Below, in pieces: positions 1 to 4,996 of a DNA stretch of 5,214 bases (its first letter is position 1; every line of letters begins with the position of its first letter). Made by a program: the position numbers and the translations under genes. Origin of the DNA: an uncultured Lachnospiraceae bacterium (GTDB lineage: Bacteria > Bacillota > Clostridia > Lachnospirales > Lachnospiraceae); NCBI GenBank assembly GCA_902782815.1, contig CACZOS010000145.1, forward strand, positions 1 through 5,214, in the 5' to 3' direction. The notes beneath the pieces were generated by a model, which was not told the origin of the DNA, made no database searches, and saw only the letters and a program-made list of their open reading frames with translations.

Positions 1-1
1 C

Positions 2-532
2 CGTCCCTTTATCCGCCTTTTAAATGAGGCGGCGGTGGATCCGGAAGTGTTTGCCATCAAGATTACCCTCTACCGGGTTTCCCGGAACTCCAAGATCATC
101 GAGGCCCTGATCGATGCAGCGGAAAACGGCAAGCAGGTCGTGGCCGTGGTGGAGCTCAGGGCAAGATTTGACGAGGGTAACAATATAGAGTGGTCCAGGA
201 GACTGGAACAGGCCGGCGTGACGGTCATCTACGGGATCGATCATTTCAAGGTTCATTCCAAGCTCTGTCAGATCGTCAGAAGGGAGCCGGGCGGGGTCCG
301 CTACATCACCCAGATCGGCACCGGAAATTATAATGAGATCACCTCGGAATTATATACAGACCTCTCCCTCATGACCGCCAATGACGACATCGGACATGAG
401 GTGGCGGAAGTCTTTGAACGACTCTGTCTGGGAGAGACCATGGAGGAGACGGAAGTCCTCTTCATCGCCCCCAACTGTATGCAGAACAAGATCATCGAGA
501 AGATTGACGGCCAGATCGCCAGAGTCCGGTAG
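2..532 (+). CDS. ppk1: Polyphosphate kinase 1, 5'-truncated part ending at an in-frame amber codon (catalytic C1 domain)
   Basis: PPK1 reversibly moves the terminal phosphate of ATP onto polyphosphate through a phosphohistidine. The reading frame is open from base 2, so the gene enters from the left edge; the GTG at 35 is an internal Val codon (AAVDPEVFAIK is continuous PPK sequence), not a start. Visible family motifs are ITLYR (Arg at 74-76, matching E. coli Arg375), ELRARFDE (Arg at 164-166, matching Arg405), KVHSK with the His codon at 254-256 (the position of the phosphorylated His435) and GTGNYNEITSELYTD. This is the first PLD-like catalytic domain. Translation meets TAG at 530-532 right after IARVR. 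The PPK sequence then continues in the same frame without any loss of bases, so this is a nonsense codon, not a frameshift. The family identity is certain; whether the gene is functional is not. Confidence 0.93.
   Translation, partial: RPFIRLLNEAAVDPEVFAIKITLYRVSRNSKIIEALIDAAENGKQVVAVVELRARFDEGNNIEWSRRLEQAGVTVIYGIDHFKVHSKLCQIVRREPGGVRYITQIGTGNYNEITSELYTDLSLMTANDDIGHEVAEVFERLCLGETMEETEVLFIAPNCMQNKIIEKIDGQIARVR
530..532 (+). other. In-frame amber (TAG) codon inside ppk1, at the C1/C2 domain junction
   Basis: TAG separates IARVR from GLEGYVGVKINS in one unbroken frame. Recalled E. coli PPK sequence aligns here without gaps (IANAQQGLPSGITLKLNN), which places a Gln opposite the stop. CAG to TAG is a single C-to-T change; GAG or AAG would also be one change away. 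The position is a poorly conserved polar residue in the linker between the two catalytic domains. Possible explanations are a recent nonsense mutation, a sequencing or assembly error, suppression, or re-initiation at the GTG at 548. Confidence 0.9.
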
Positions 533-537
533 GGCCT

Positions 538-550
538 GGAGGGCTATGTG
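538..550 (+). promoter_or_regulatory. Ribosome-binding-site-like GGAGG and GTG behind the amber codon
   Basis: GGAGG at 538-542 lies 5 nt upstream of an in-frame GTG at 548-550, starting 15 nt after the end of the TAG. Geometry and sequence are good enough for translation restart or re-initiation by terminating ribosomes. The same bases also encode Leu-Glu-Gly of the kinase, so the match could be chance. Confidence 0.4.
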
Positions 551-1468
551 GGGGTCAAGATCAATTCCTTTACCGACAAGAAGATCATGGACAAGATGAT
601 CGAGGCTTCCCGGGCGGGGGTCAGGATCGAGATGGTTGTCCGGGGAATCTGCTGCCTGATTCCGGGAATCCCCGGCTATACGGAGAATATCACGGTCCGG
701 TCCATCGTGGGCCGTTATCTGGAGCATTCCCGGATCTATATTTTCGGGGATGAGGTTTACATTGCTTCCGCTGATTTTATGACCAGAAACACCATCAAGC
801 GGGTGGAGGCGGCTGCGCCTATTCTGGATGAGGAGATCAAAGCCCGGATCCGGAAGATGTTTGACATCATGCTCAGCGATGACGCCAAAGCCCGGATCAT
901 GAATGCGGAGGGTATCTACGAGAGCCAGTCCAGGGAAGGAAAGGAGGAGTTCCTTCTGTCCCAGGAATCCCCCTATATGGCTTATTATGAGGAAAAGGAA
1001 GAAGAAGCTGAAGAGCTTCCGGAGCCTTCAGATGAAGCGGAAGAAGAGCAGATGGAGGAACCGGAGGATTATCCGGAGGAGGAAGACCCGGCTGATGAAG
1101 AAGATCTGGATGAGACTGAGGAACCGTCTGACGAGGAAGAACAGGCCGAGGCTGTGGAACCGATGGAAGAGGAAGAACCGGCCGGGGAAGAAGCACCGGC
1201 GGAAGAAGAATCAGCTGAAGTGATTGAAGAATCTATGGAAGCAGAAACTCCTGCTGAAGCAGAAGAAGTGGTAGAGGAAGAACCTGCAGAAGCTGAAGAA
1301 GCGGTAGAGGATGTAGAGCCCGTTCGGCTGAAAAAACCGGCTGAATCCGCGGTTTTTCCGGAAAAACCGAAACCTGTCAGGAACACCCCCTTTTCCCCTT
1401 CTGAGCAGCCGGAAAAGCCCCGGAGCATCTTCGACAGGTGGTTCCGTAAGGGGAGGCACGGGAGATAA
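548..1468 (+). CDS. ppk1: Polyphosphate kinase 1, C-terminal part (C2 domain) with acidic/basic C-terminal extension
   Basis: This continues the kinase in the same frame after the amber codon. Numbered from the GTG at 548, residues 1-150 are the second PLD-like domain. They include VKINSFTD, VRGICCLIPG, RYLEHSRIYIF (His codon 725-727, equivalent to E. coli His592) and ASADFMTRN, ending with a segment like the normal PPK C-terminus (SDDAKARI). PPK usually stops about there. This protein instead adds about 155 residues. Residues 148-258 hold 61 Asp/Glu by my count and a single Lys. Residues 259-306 are Pro-rich and basic (about 13 Lys/Arg) and end in IFDRWFRKGRHGR. The tail has no predicted fold that I can recognise and looks disordered. 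If TAG is decoded or is an error, this is simply the C-terminus of one full kinase. If not, it could be made only by restart at GTG 548, giving a separate C2 chain lacking the other catalytic His. Confidence 0.85.
   Translation: MGVKINSFTDKKIMDKMIEASRAGVRIEMVVRGICCLIPGIPGYTENITVRSIVGRYLEHSRIYIFGDEVYIASADFMTRNTIKRVEAAAPILDEEIKARIRKMFDIMLSDDAKARIMNAEGIYESQSREGKEEFLLSQESPYMAYYEEKEEEAEELPEPSDEAEEEQMEEPEDYPEEEDPADEEDLDETEEPSDEEEQAEAVEPMEEEEPAGEEAPAEEESAEVIEESMEAETPAEAEEVVEEEPAEAEEAVEDVEPVRLKKPAESAVFPEKPKPVRNTPFSPSEQPEKPRSIFDRWFRKGRHGR
989..1321 (+). other. Low-complexity acidic tail segment of ppk1
   Basis: This purine-rich GAA/GAG stretch encodes about 111 residues dominated by Glu, with Asp, Pro and Ala. 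Over half are acidic by direct count. It directly follows the last conserved PPK helix and precedes a basic C-terminal end of about 48 residues. Codon choice shifts toward GAA here, as expected for a repeat-derived low-complexity region. Such a polyanionic segment is not part of the standard PPK1 architecture. Confidence 0.85.
1250..1315 (+). repeat. Two tandem 33-bp units in the acidic tail
   Basis: Units 1250-1282 and 1283-1315 match at 28 of 33 positions by my alignment and are in frame. They encode PAEAEEVVEEE and PAEAEEAVEDV. The period is 11 codons. This suggests the tail grew, at least partly, by in-frame duplication. Confidence 0.75.
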
Positions 1469-1476
1469 AGCATAGT

Positions 1477-1505
1477 TTGACCCCTCACCCACTTTGTGGT
1501 ATAAA
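1477..1505 (+). promoter_or_regulatory. Extended -10 sigma-A promoter ahead of the unknown gene and metNIQ
   Basis: TTGACC (1477-1482), 17-nt spacer, TATAAA (1500-1505), with the extended -10 TG at 1497-1498. Transcription would start near 1511-1513. That falls inside the GGAGGT ribosome binding site (1510-1515) of the next gene, giving a very short leader of about 14 nt. The interval 1469-1525 has no intrinsic terminator (only a 4-bp stem CCAC/GTGG inside the spacer), so read-through from ppk1 would supply a complete ribosome binding site. Confidence 0.7.
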
Positions 1506-1525
1506 ATATGGAGGTAAACTAGTTA

Positions 1526-2089
1526 ATGATTAAACAGACCCTATTAAAGACCTTATATTATGAGATCTCTCCGGATAAGATTCCGGCGGTTAAGGCCAGT
1601 AATGGCAAGGACAGGTTTTTCCATACCTTTGCCAGGTCTTATCCAGGTGCTCCGGGCGTGACTGCCGTGGTTGCCGAGGAGAGGTTTCTTCCCTATTCGG
1701 TCCTCTACTACCTTTTTTATGATGACGAGGAGGGCAGGAGGCAGCCGGTGGAGCCGGAGGATCCTGTCATGACCGGCTGGATCCTGGGATTCTTCCGGGA
1801 GTATCAGCCTGATTTTCTAAAAGATGAATACAGGGATCCGGAGAAGGTTCCGGCAGGCCGGATCAATATCCTGGATTGTTTTGAGACAGAACGTATCCCT
1901 TCCTACCGCAAACATAAATATGCTTATGCGGACATGGAATTTACCAGGTATGAAGATGTCCACGGCAAGCCCATCGAGGGCAAGAACGGCAGCCGTCCCA
2001 GCCAGCTGGCCAACTTCCCGGGTATCACCTTTTCCAAAAAATACGAAGCCATCCTGAATCAGAAAAAAGACAGGGAAGAGGATCAATAG
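1526..2089 (+). CDS. Hypothetical protein of 187 residues, first gene of the metNIQ unit
   Basis: I do not recognise this family. The ATG at 1526 follows GGAGGT (1510-1515) with a rather long 10-nt spacer, and no better in-frame start exists nearby. The product looks cytosolic: no signal peptide, no membrane segment and one Cys. It is rich in Tyr, Phe, Pro and charged residues, with notable stretches FLPYSVLYYLFYDDEE (about residues 53-68), MTGWILGFFREYQPDFL (about 81-97) and a charged end NQKKDREEDQ. Codon use matches its neighbours, so it is a genuine gene and not a shadow. It ends in TAG at 2087-2089, only 27 nt before metN and in the same frame, so co-transcription with the transporter is likely. 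A role linked to the importer is a guess from position only; it may equally be an unrelated passenger conserved in this lineage. Confidence 0.85.
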   Translation: MIKQTLLKTLYYEISPDKIPAVKASNGKDRFFHTFARSYPGAPGVTAVVAEERFLPYSVLYYLFYDDEEGRRQPVEPEDPVMTGWILGFFREYQPDFLKDEYRDPEKVPAGRINILDCFETERIPSYRKHKYAYADMEFTRYEDVHGKPIEGKNGSRPSQLANFPGITFSKKYEAILNQKKDREEDQ

Positions 2090-2116
2090 CAGGTCAACAG
2101 AAAGGAGCAGTCGGAG

Positions 2117-3190
2117 ATGCCCATCATCGAGGTCAGAGGACTCTATAAGACCTTCGAGACGAAAGACGCCACGGTAGAGGCGTTGAAAAATATCAATTTC
2201 ACTGTGGAAGAGGGAGATATTTACGGGATCATCGGCATGTCGGGAGCAGGTAAGAGTACCCTGGTCCGCTGCCTGAATTTCCTGGAGGTCCCCACAGAGG
2301 GACAGGTGATCGTGGAAGGAAAGGATCTGGGAGAGATGACCCCGCCGGACCTTCGCGAGCTGCGAAGCAGTATCGGCATGATCTTTCAGAGTTTTAACCT
2401 TCTTATGCAGTGCAGTGTCATAGATAACGTATGTTTTCCGCTGACCATCCACGGAGTCTCTAAGCGGGATGCCAGAAAGAAGGCAAAAGAGCTTTTAAGG
2501 ACAGTGGGTCTGGAGGATAAGGCAAAAGCCTATCCGGCCCAGCTTTCCGGCGGACAGATGCAGAGGGTGGCCATTGCCAGAGCTTTGGCCTGTGACCCCA
2601 AGATCCTGCTCTGTGACGAGGCCACCAGCGCCCTTGACCCCCAGACCACCCATCAGATCCTGGAGCTGCTCCGGAGGATCAACAGGGATACGGGGATCAC
2701 CATTATCATCATTACCCATTCCATGAACGTGGTCCGGGAAATCTGTCACAACGTGGCTATCGTGGAGGCAGGGGAGATCGTGGAAGACGGTCTGGTGGAG
2801 GAAATCTTTGCCCATCCCAAGTCCAGGGCCGCCAAGAGACTGATCGTGGAAGGAAAGGATCCCGATTATTACGATGAAGCCCTGGAGGACAGTACAGAGA
2901 ATCCTGCTCTGGATACCCTGATGGAGAACCGGAGGATCCGTATCGTTTTCACCACCAATTCTTCCTACGAACCGGTTATCGCCAACATGATCCTGACTTT
3001 TAATGAACCGGTTAATATTCTGTATGCAGCCACCAAGGACATCGGAGGCGTGGCCAGAGGAGAGATGATTCTGGGTCTTTCCACCGATCCCGAGGTCTTT
3101 GCAAGGCAGGTTGCCTACCTTGAAGAAAGGGGCCTGGCCGTGGAGGATATCACTGACCTGGGATGGCCCCTGGAAGGGAGGTCTTACTGA
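2117..3190 (+). CDS. metN: Methionine ABC transporter ATP-binding protein with C-terminal NIL domain
   Basis: This is the cytosolic ATPase that powers methionine-type uptake through MetI. It is 357 residues, normal for the family. The ATG at 2117 follows AAAGGAG (2101-2107). In order: Walker A GMSGAGKST (40-48), Q-loop FQS (90-92), signature LSGGQ (143-147), Walker B ILLCDE (163-168), D-loop SALD (171-174) and H-loop His201 (ITHSM). All catalytic residues are present. Residues about 272-350 (RRIRIVFTTNSS ... YLEERGLAVEDI) form the NIL ligand-binding domain. In MetN proteins that domain binds substrate and inhibits transport when the internal pool is high, so feedback control is likely here. 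It overlaps metI by one base (TGATG). The NIL domain favours methionine specificity, but related importers for other sulfur amino acids cannot be excluded from sequence. Confidence 0.96.
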   Translation: MPIIEVRGLYKTFETKDATVEALKNINFTVEEGDIYGIIGMSGAGKSTLVRCLNFLEVPTEGQVIVEGKDLGEMTPPDLRELRSSIGMIFQSFNLLMQCSVIDNVCFPLTIHGVSKRDARKKAKELLRTVGLEDKAKAYPAQLSGGQMQRVAIARALACDPKILLCDEATSALDPQTTHQILELLRRINRDTGITIIIITHSMNVVREICHNVAIVEAGEIVEDGLVEEIFAHPKSRAAKRLIVEGKDPDYYDEALEDSTENPALDTLMENRRIRIVFTTNSSYEPVIANMILTFNEPVNILYAATKDIGGVARGEMILGLSTDPEVFARQVAYLEERGLAVEDITDLGWPLEGRSY

Positions 3191-3852
3191 TGTTTACACC
3201 ACAAGAGATACAGATGATCGTCGACGGGATCGGCGAGACCCTGTACATGACCCTGGTATCTACTCTTTTCGGTTATGTTTTCGGTCTTCCCTGGGGGATT
3301 GTCCTCACCGTCACCAACAAGGACGGGATCCATCCCAACCGGGGGATTTACCGTGTGCTGGATGTCATCACCAACATCATGCGGTCCATACCTTTCCTTA
3401 TCCTGCTGATCCTGGTTCTGCCCCTGACCAAGCTGATCGTGGGCAAGACCTACGGATCCACGGCCACCATCGTTCCCCTGGTGATCTCCGCGGCGCCCTT
3501 TATTGCCCGTATGGTGGAAACCTCCTTAAATGAGGTGGACCACGGAGTGATCGAGGCAGCCCAGTCCATGGGAGCCGATAATTTCCAGATCATCACCAGA
3601 GTCCTTCTGGGAGAGGGGAAGATTTCCCTGATCGCGGGAGCCATCATCACCACCGGTACCATCCTGGGTTATTCCGCCATGGCGGGAACCGTGGGCGGAG
3701 GAGGACTGGGTGATATAGCCATCCGTTACGGCTATCACCGTTACCAGCCCAACATCCTCTGGGTCACCGTTATCCTGCTGATCCTGCTGGTCCAGATCTT
3801 CCAGCTGATCGGGAACCTGATCAACAAGAAGCTGGACAAGCGCCATATCTGA
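3190..3852 (+). CDS. metI: Methionine ABC transporter permease
   Basis: This is the membrane channel subunit that pairs with two MetN subunits. From the ATG at 3190 it has 220 residues, typical of MetI. The longer frame opening at ATG 3163 lies inside metN and has no ribosome binding site. The start at 3190 has AGGGAGGT (3175-3182) at 7 nt and shares its A with the metN TGA, so translation is coupled. About five membrane helices are visible, near residues 19-41, 56-84, 92-109, 145-166 and 189-211. The cytosolic coupling loop carries the EAA motif (EAAQSMGADNFQIITRVLL, about 122-140), which docks onto the ATPase. The conserved AGTVGGGGLGDIAIRYG segment of the MetI family follows. Intact. Confidence 0.96.
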   Translation: MFTPQEIQMIVDGIGETLYMTLVSTLFGYVFGLPWGIVLTVTNKDGIHPNRGIYRVLDVITNIMRSIPFLILLILVLPLTKLIVGKTYGSTATIVPLVISAAPFIARMVETSLNEVDHGVIEAAQSMGADNFQIITRVLLGEGKISLIAGAIITTGTILGYSAMAGTVGGGGLGDIAIRYGYHRYQPNILWVTVILLILLVQIFQLIGNLINKKLDKRHI

Positions 3853-3865
3853 TATGAGACCATAC

Positions 3866-3943
3866 ACCGGCCGGTTGAGAGGAATCCCGGGCCGTTGTAT
3901 ATAGATCATCAACGGGGATCATTCCCCAGAATCGCCTCAGGCG
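3866..3943 (+). repeat. Cluster of inverted repeats between metI and metQ
   Basis: The 108-nt gap contains a 10-bp palindrome ACCGGCCGGT (3866-3875). It also holds CCGTTG (3892-3897) paired with CAACGG (3910-3915), GGGGA/TCCCC (3914-3918 with 3923-3927, 4-nt loop) and CGCC/GGCG (3933-3936 with 3940-3943). None is followed by a T-run, so they are not terminators. Likely roles are mRNA stabilisation or differential expression of metQ. The second and third share bases 3914-3915 and exclude each other. Confidence 0.6.
3875..3903 (+). promoter_or_regulatory. Possible internal promoter for metQ
   Basis: TTGAGA (3875-3880, 5 of 6 to consensus), 17-nt spacer, TATATA (3898-3903, 4 of 6). A start near 3910 would give metQ its own leader of about 50 nt. 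This would fit the usual need for more binding protein than membrane complex. It is a sequence match only. Confidence 0.4.
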
Positions 3944-3960
3944 AAGAAAGAGAGGAGTCT

Positions 3961-4824
3961 ATGAAAAAGAGATTGCTTGCCTTAATAGGCGCGGTAACAC
4001 TGGCAGTCGGTCTGCTTGCCGGCTGCGGCGGAACAGCCAAGACAGAGGAAGCCACCATGGCCGAGGATAATGCCGGCGAACTGGAAACCATCACTGTCGC
4101 AGCTTCCGCCACACCCCATGCGGAGATCCTGGAACAGGCCAAGGAGATCCTGAAAGAGCAGGGATACGATCTTCAGATCACCGTGTTTGAAGATTATATC
4201 CAGCCCAACAACGTGGTTGATTCCGGCGAGATGGACGCCAACTACTTCCAGCACATCAATTACCTGAATTCCTTCAACGAGGAAAAGGGAACCAAGCTGG
4301 TGGTTGCGGACAACGGAAAGATCCATTATGAGCCCTTCGGAATCTATCCCGGAAAGAAAGCCACACTGGATGAACTGGAAGACGGCGACTCCATCGCCAT
4401 CCCCAACGATACCACCAACGAGGCCAGAGCCCTTCTCCTTCTTCAGCAGGAAGGCCTGATCAAGCTTAAAGACGGAGTCGGCGTCACCGCCACGGTAAAT
4501 GATGTGGAAGAGAATCCCAAGAATCTGGAACTGGTGGAAGTTGAGGCTGCCCAGGTGCCCAAACAGCTTCAGAGTGTTGCCTTCGGCGTGATCAACGGAA
4601 ACTATGCCCTGGAGGCCGGTCTGAACGCAGGCAAGGATTCCCTGGCTGTTGAGTCTGCTGACGGCGATGCCATCCAGCAGTATGTGAATATTCTTACGGT
4701 CAAGGAAGGAAATGAATCCTCCGATAAGATCGTGGCCCTGACCAATGTTCTCAAATCCGAGGAGATCGTGAACTTTATCAACGAGAGATACGAAGGCGCT
4801 GTAGTGCCTTATGAAGGAGAGTAA
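3961..4824 (+). CDS. metQ: Methionine-binding lipoprotein (NlpA/MetQ family)
   Basis: This is the extracellular substrate-binding lipoprotein that delivers ligand to MetNI. The frame is open further upstream, but ATG 3961 is the real start because it opens a perfect lipoprotein signal: MKKR, a hydrophobic run, then the lipobox LAGC with the lipidated Cys at residue 22. AGAGGAG (3951-3957) precedes it with a short 3-nt spacer. At 287 residues it is full length. Family landmarks include TPHAEILE (51-58), FEDYIQPN (76-83), GEMDANYFQH (89-98), HYEPFGIY (122-129), IAIPNDTTNEARAL (146-159), NPKNLELVEVEAAQVP (185-200), INGNYALEAGL (211-221) and the terminal GAVVPYEGE. These are strongly conserved in MetQ. 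The segment between Cys22 and about residue 40 is an acidic, flexible linker. It is last in the operon, after an intergenic gap that may give it extra expression. The ligand is probably methionine; L/D preference cannot be read from this. Confidence 0.96.
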   Translation: MKKRLLALIGAVTLAVGLLAGCGGTAKTEEATMAEDNAGELETITVAASATPHAEILEQAKEILKEQGYDLQITVFEDYIQPNNVVDSGEMDANYFQHINYLNSFNEEKGTKLVVADNGKIHYEPFGIYPGKKATLDELEDGDSIAIPNDTTNEARALLLLQQEGLIKLKDGVGVTATVNDVEENPKNLELVEVEAAQVPKQLQSVAFGVINGNYALEAGLNAGKDSLAVESADGDAIQQYVNILTVKEGNESSDKIVALTNVLKSEEIVNFINERYEGAVVPYEGE

Positions 4825-4885
4825 AACAGTCCAGGAATTGTCTGAATCACAGATGCGGACAGTGGGCAGATTTTACCATAATTTT

Positions 4886-4961
4886 CCGATGTTTAGCATG
4901 ATTATTTGTTTGCATATTCATCAATGCATGATATAATGTTGCTAAGCATCGGTTTTTTTTT
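4886..4961 (+). terminator. Rho-independent terminator with a large loop, after metQ
   Basis: CCGATGTTTAGCA (4886-4898) pairs with TGCTAAGCATCGG (4940-4952) to form a 13-bp stem with one G-U pair, followed directly by nine T (4953-4961). The loop is 41 nt, unusually large, but contains a smaller hairpin TGCAT/ATGCA (4911-4915 with 4924-4928). It lies about 60 nt past the metQ stop and would end the metNIQ transcript. It acts in one direction only, since the other side lacks a T-run on the reverse strand. Confidence 0.75.
4909..4937 (+). promoter_or_regulatory. Extended -10 promoter for the PfkB-family kinase gene, inside the terminator loop
   Basis: TATAAT at 4932-4937 is a perfect -10 with an extended TG at 4929-4930. 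TTTGCA at 4909-4914 (4 of 6) is the -35 at 17 nt. Transcription would start near 4944, within the right arm of the terminator stem. The new transcript therefore keeps only half of the stem plus the T-run and cannot form that terminator. Confidence 0.7.
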
Positions 4962-4983
4962 GTTGTATGCATTATCGATGAAA

Positions 4984-4990
4984 GGGGGAG
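4984..4990 (+). promoter_or_regulatory. Ribosome binding site that decides the TTG start
   Basis: GGGGGAG lies 6 nt upstream of TTG 4997-4999. No ATG or GTG is in frame close by, and the family's N-terminus (IYTVTFNPALD) begins immediately after the TTG. Confidence 0.8.
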
Positions 4991-4996
4991 ATCATT

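Noticed and set aside
530..532. Genome-wide amber reassignment as the explanation for the ppk1 stop
   Set aside because: Another gene in the window ends in TAG, and no other gene here uses TAG as a sense codon. One event cannot support a changed code.
350..727. Long reverse-strand open frame across the amber codon
   Set aside because: It is a shadow of ppk1, with no ribosome binding site and a His/Asp-rich composition typical of an antisense reading.
1069..1488. Reverse-strand Ser-rich frame opposite the acidic tail
   Set aside because: It is the antisense of GAA/GAG-rich codons, which automatically gives Ser/Phe-rich shadows. The + strand frame continues from a conserved domain.
1489..1499. 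Terminator after ppk1 (CCAC/GTGG hairpin)
   Set aside because: The stem is 4 bp, there is no T-run, and it lies in the spacer of a good promoter.
1817..2452. 211-codon reverse-strand frame across the unknown gene and metN
   Set aside because: It overlaps two + strand genes with clear starts, and the metN half is certain. No motif or ribosome binding site supports it.
3163..3189. Nine-residue longer start for metI
   Set aside because: It lies inside metN and lacks a ribosome binding site, whereas ATG 3190 has AGGGAGGT and the coupled TGATG overlap.
3895..3960. Longer metQ start at TTG 3895
   Set aside because: It would put 22 charged residues before a perfect lipoprotein signal peptide; ATG 3961 is correct.
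4967..4981. Tiny leader peptide (ATG CAT TAT CGA TGA) before the kinase
   Set aside because: Only four codons with no ribosome binding site; not supportable as an attenuator peptide.
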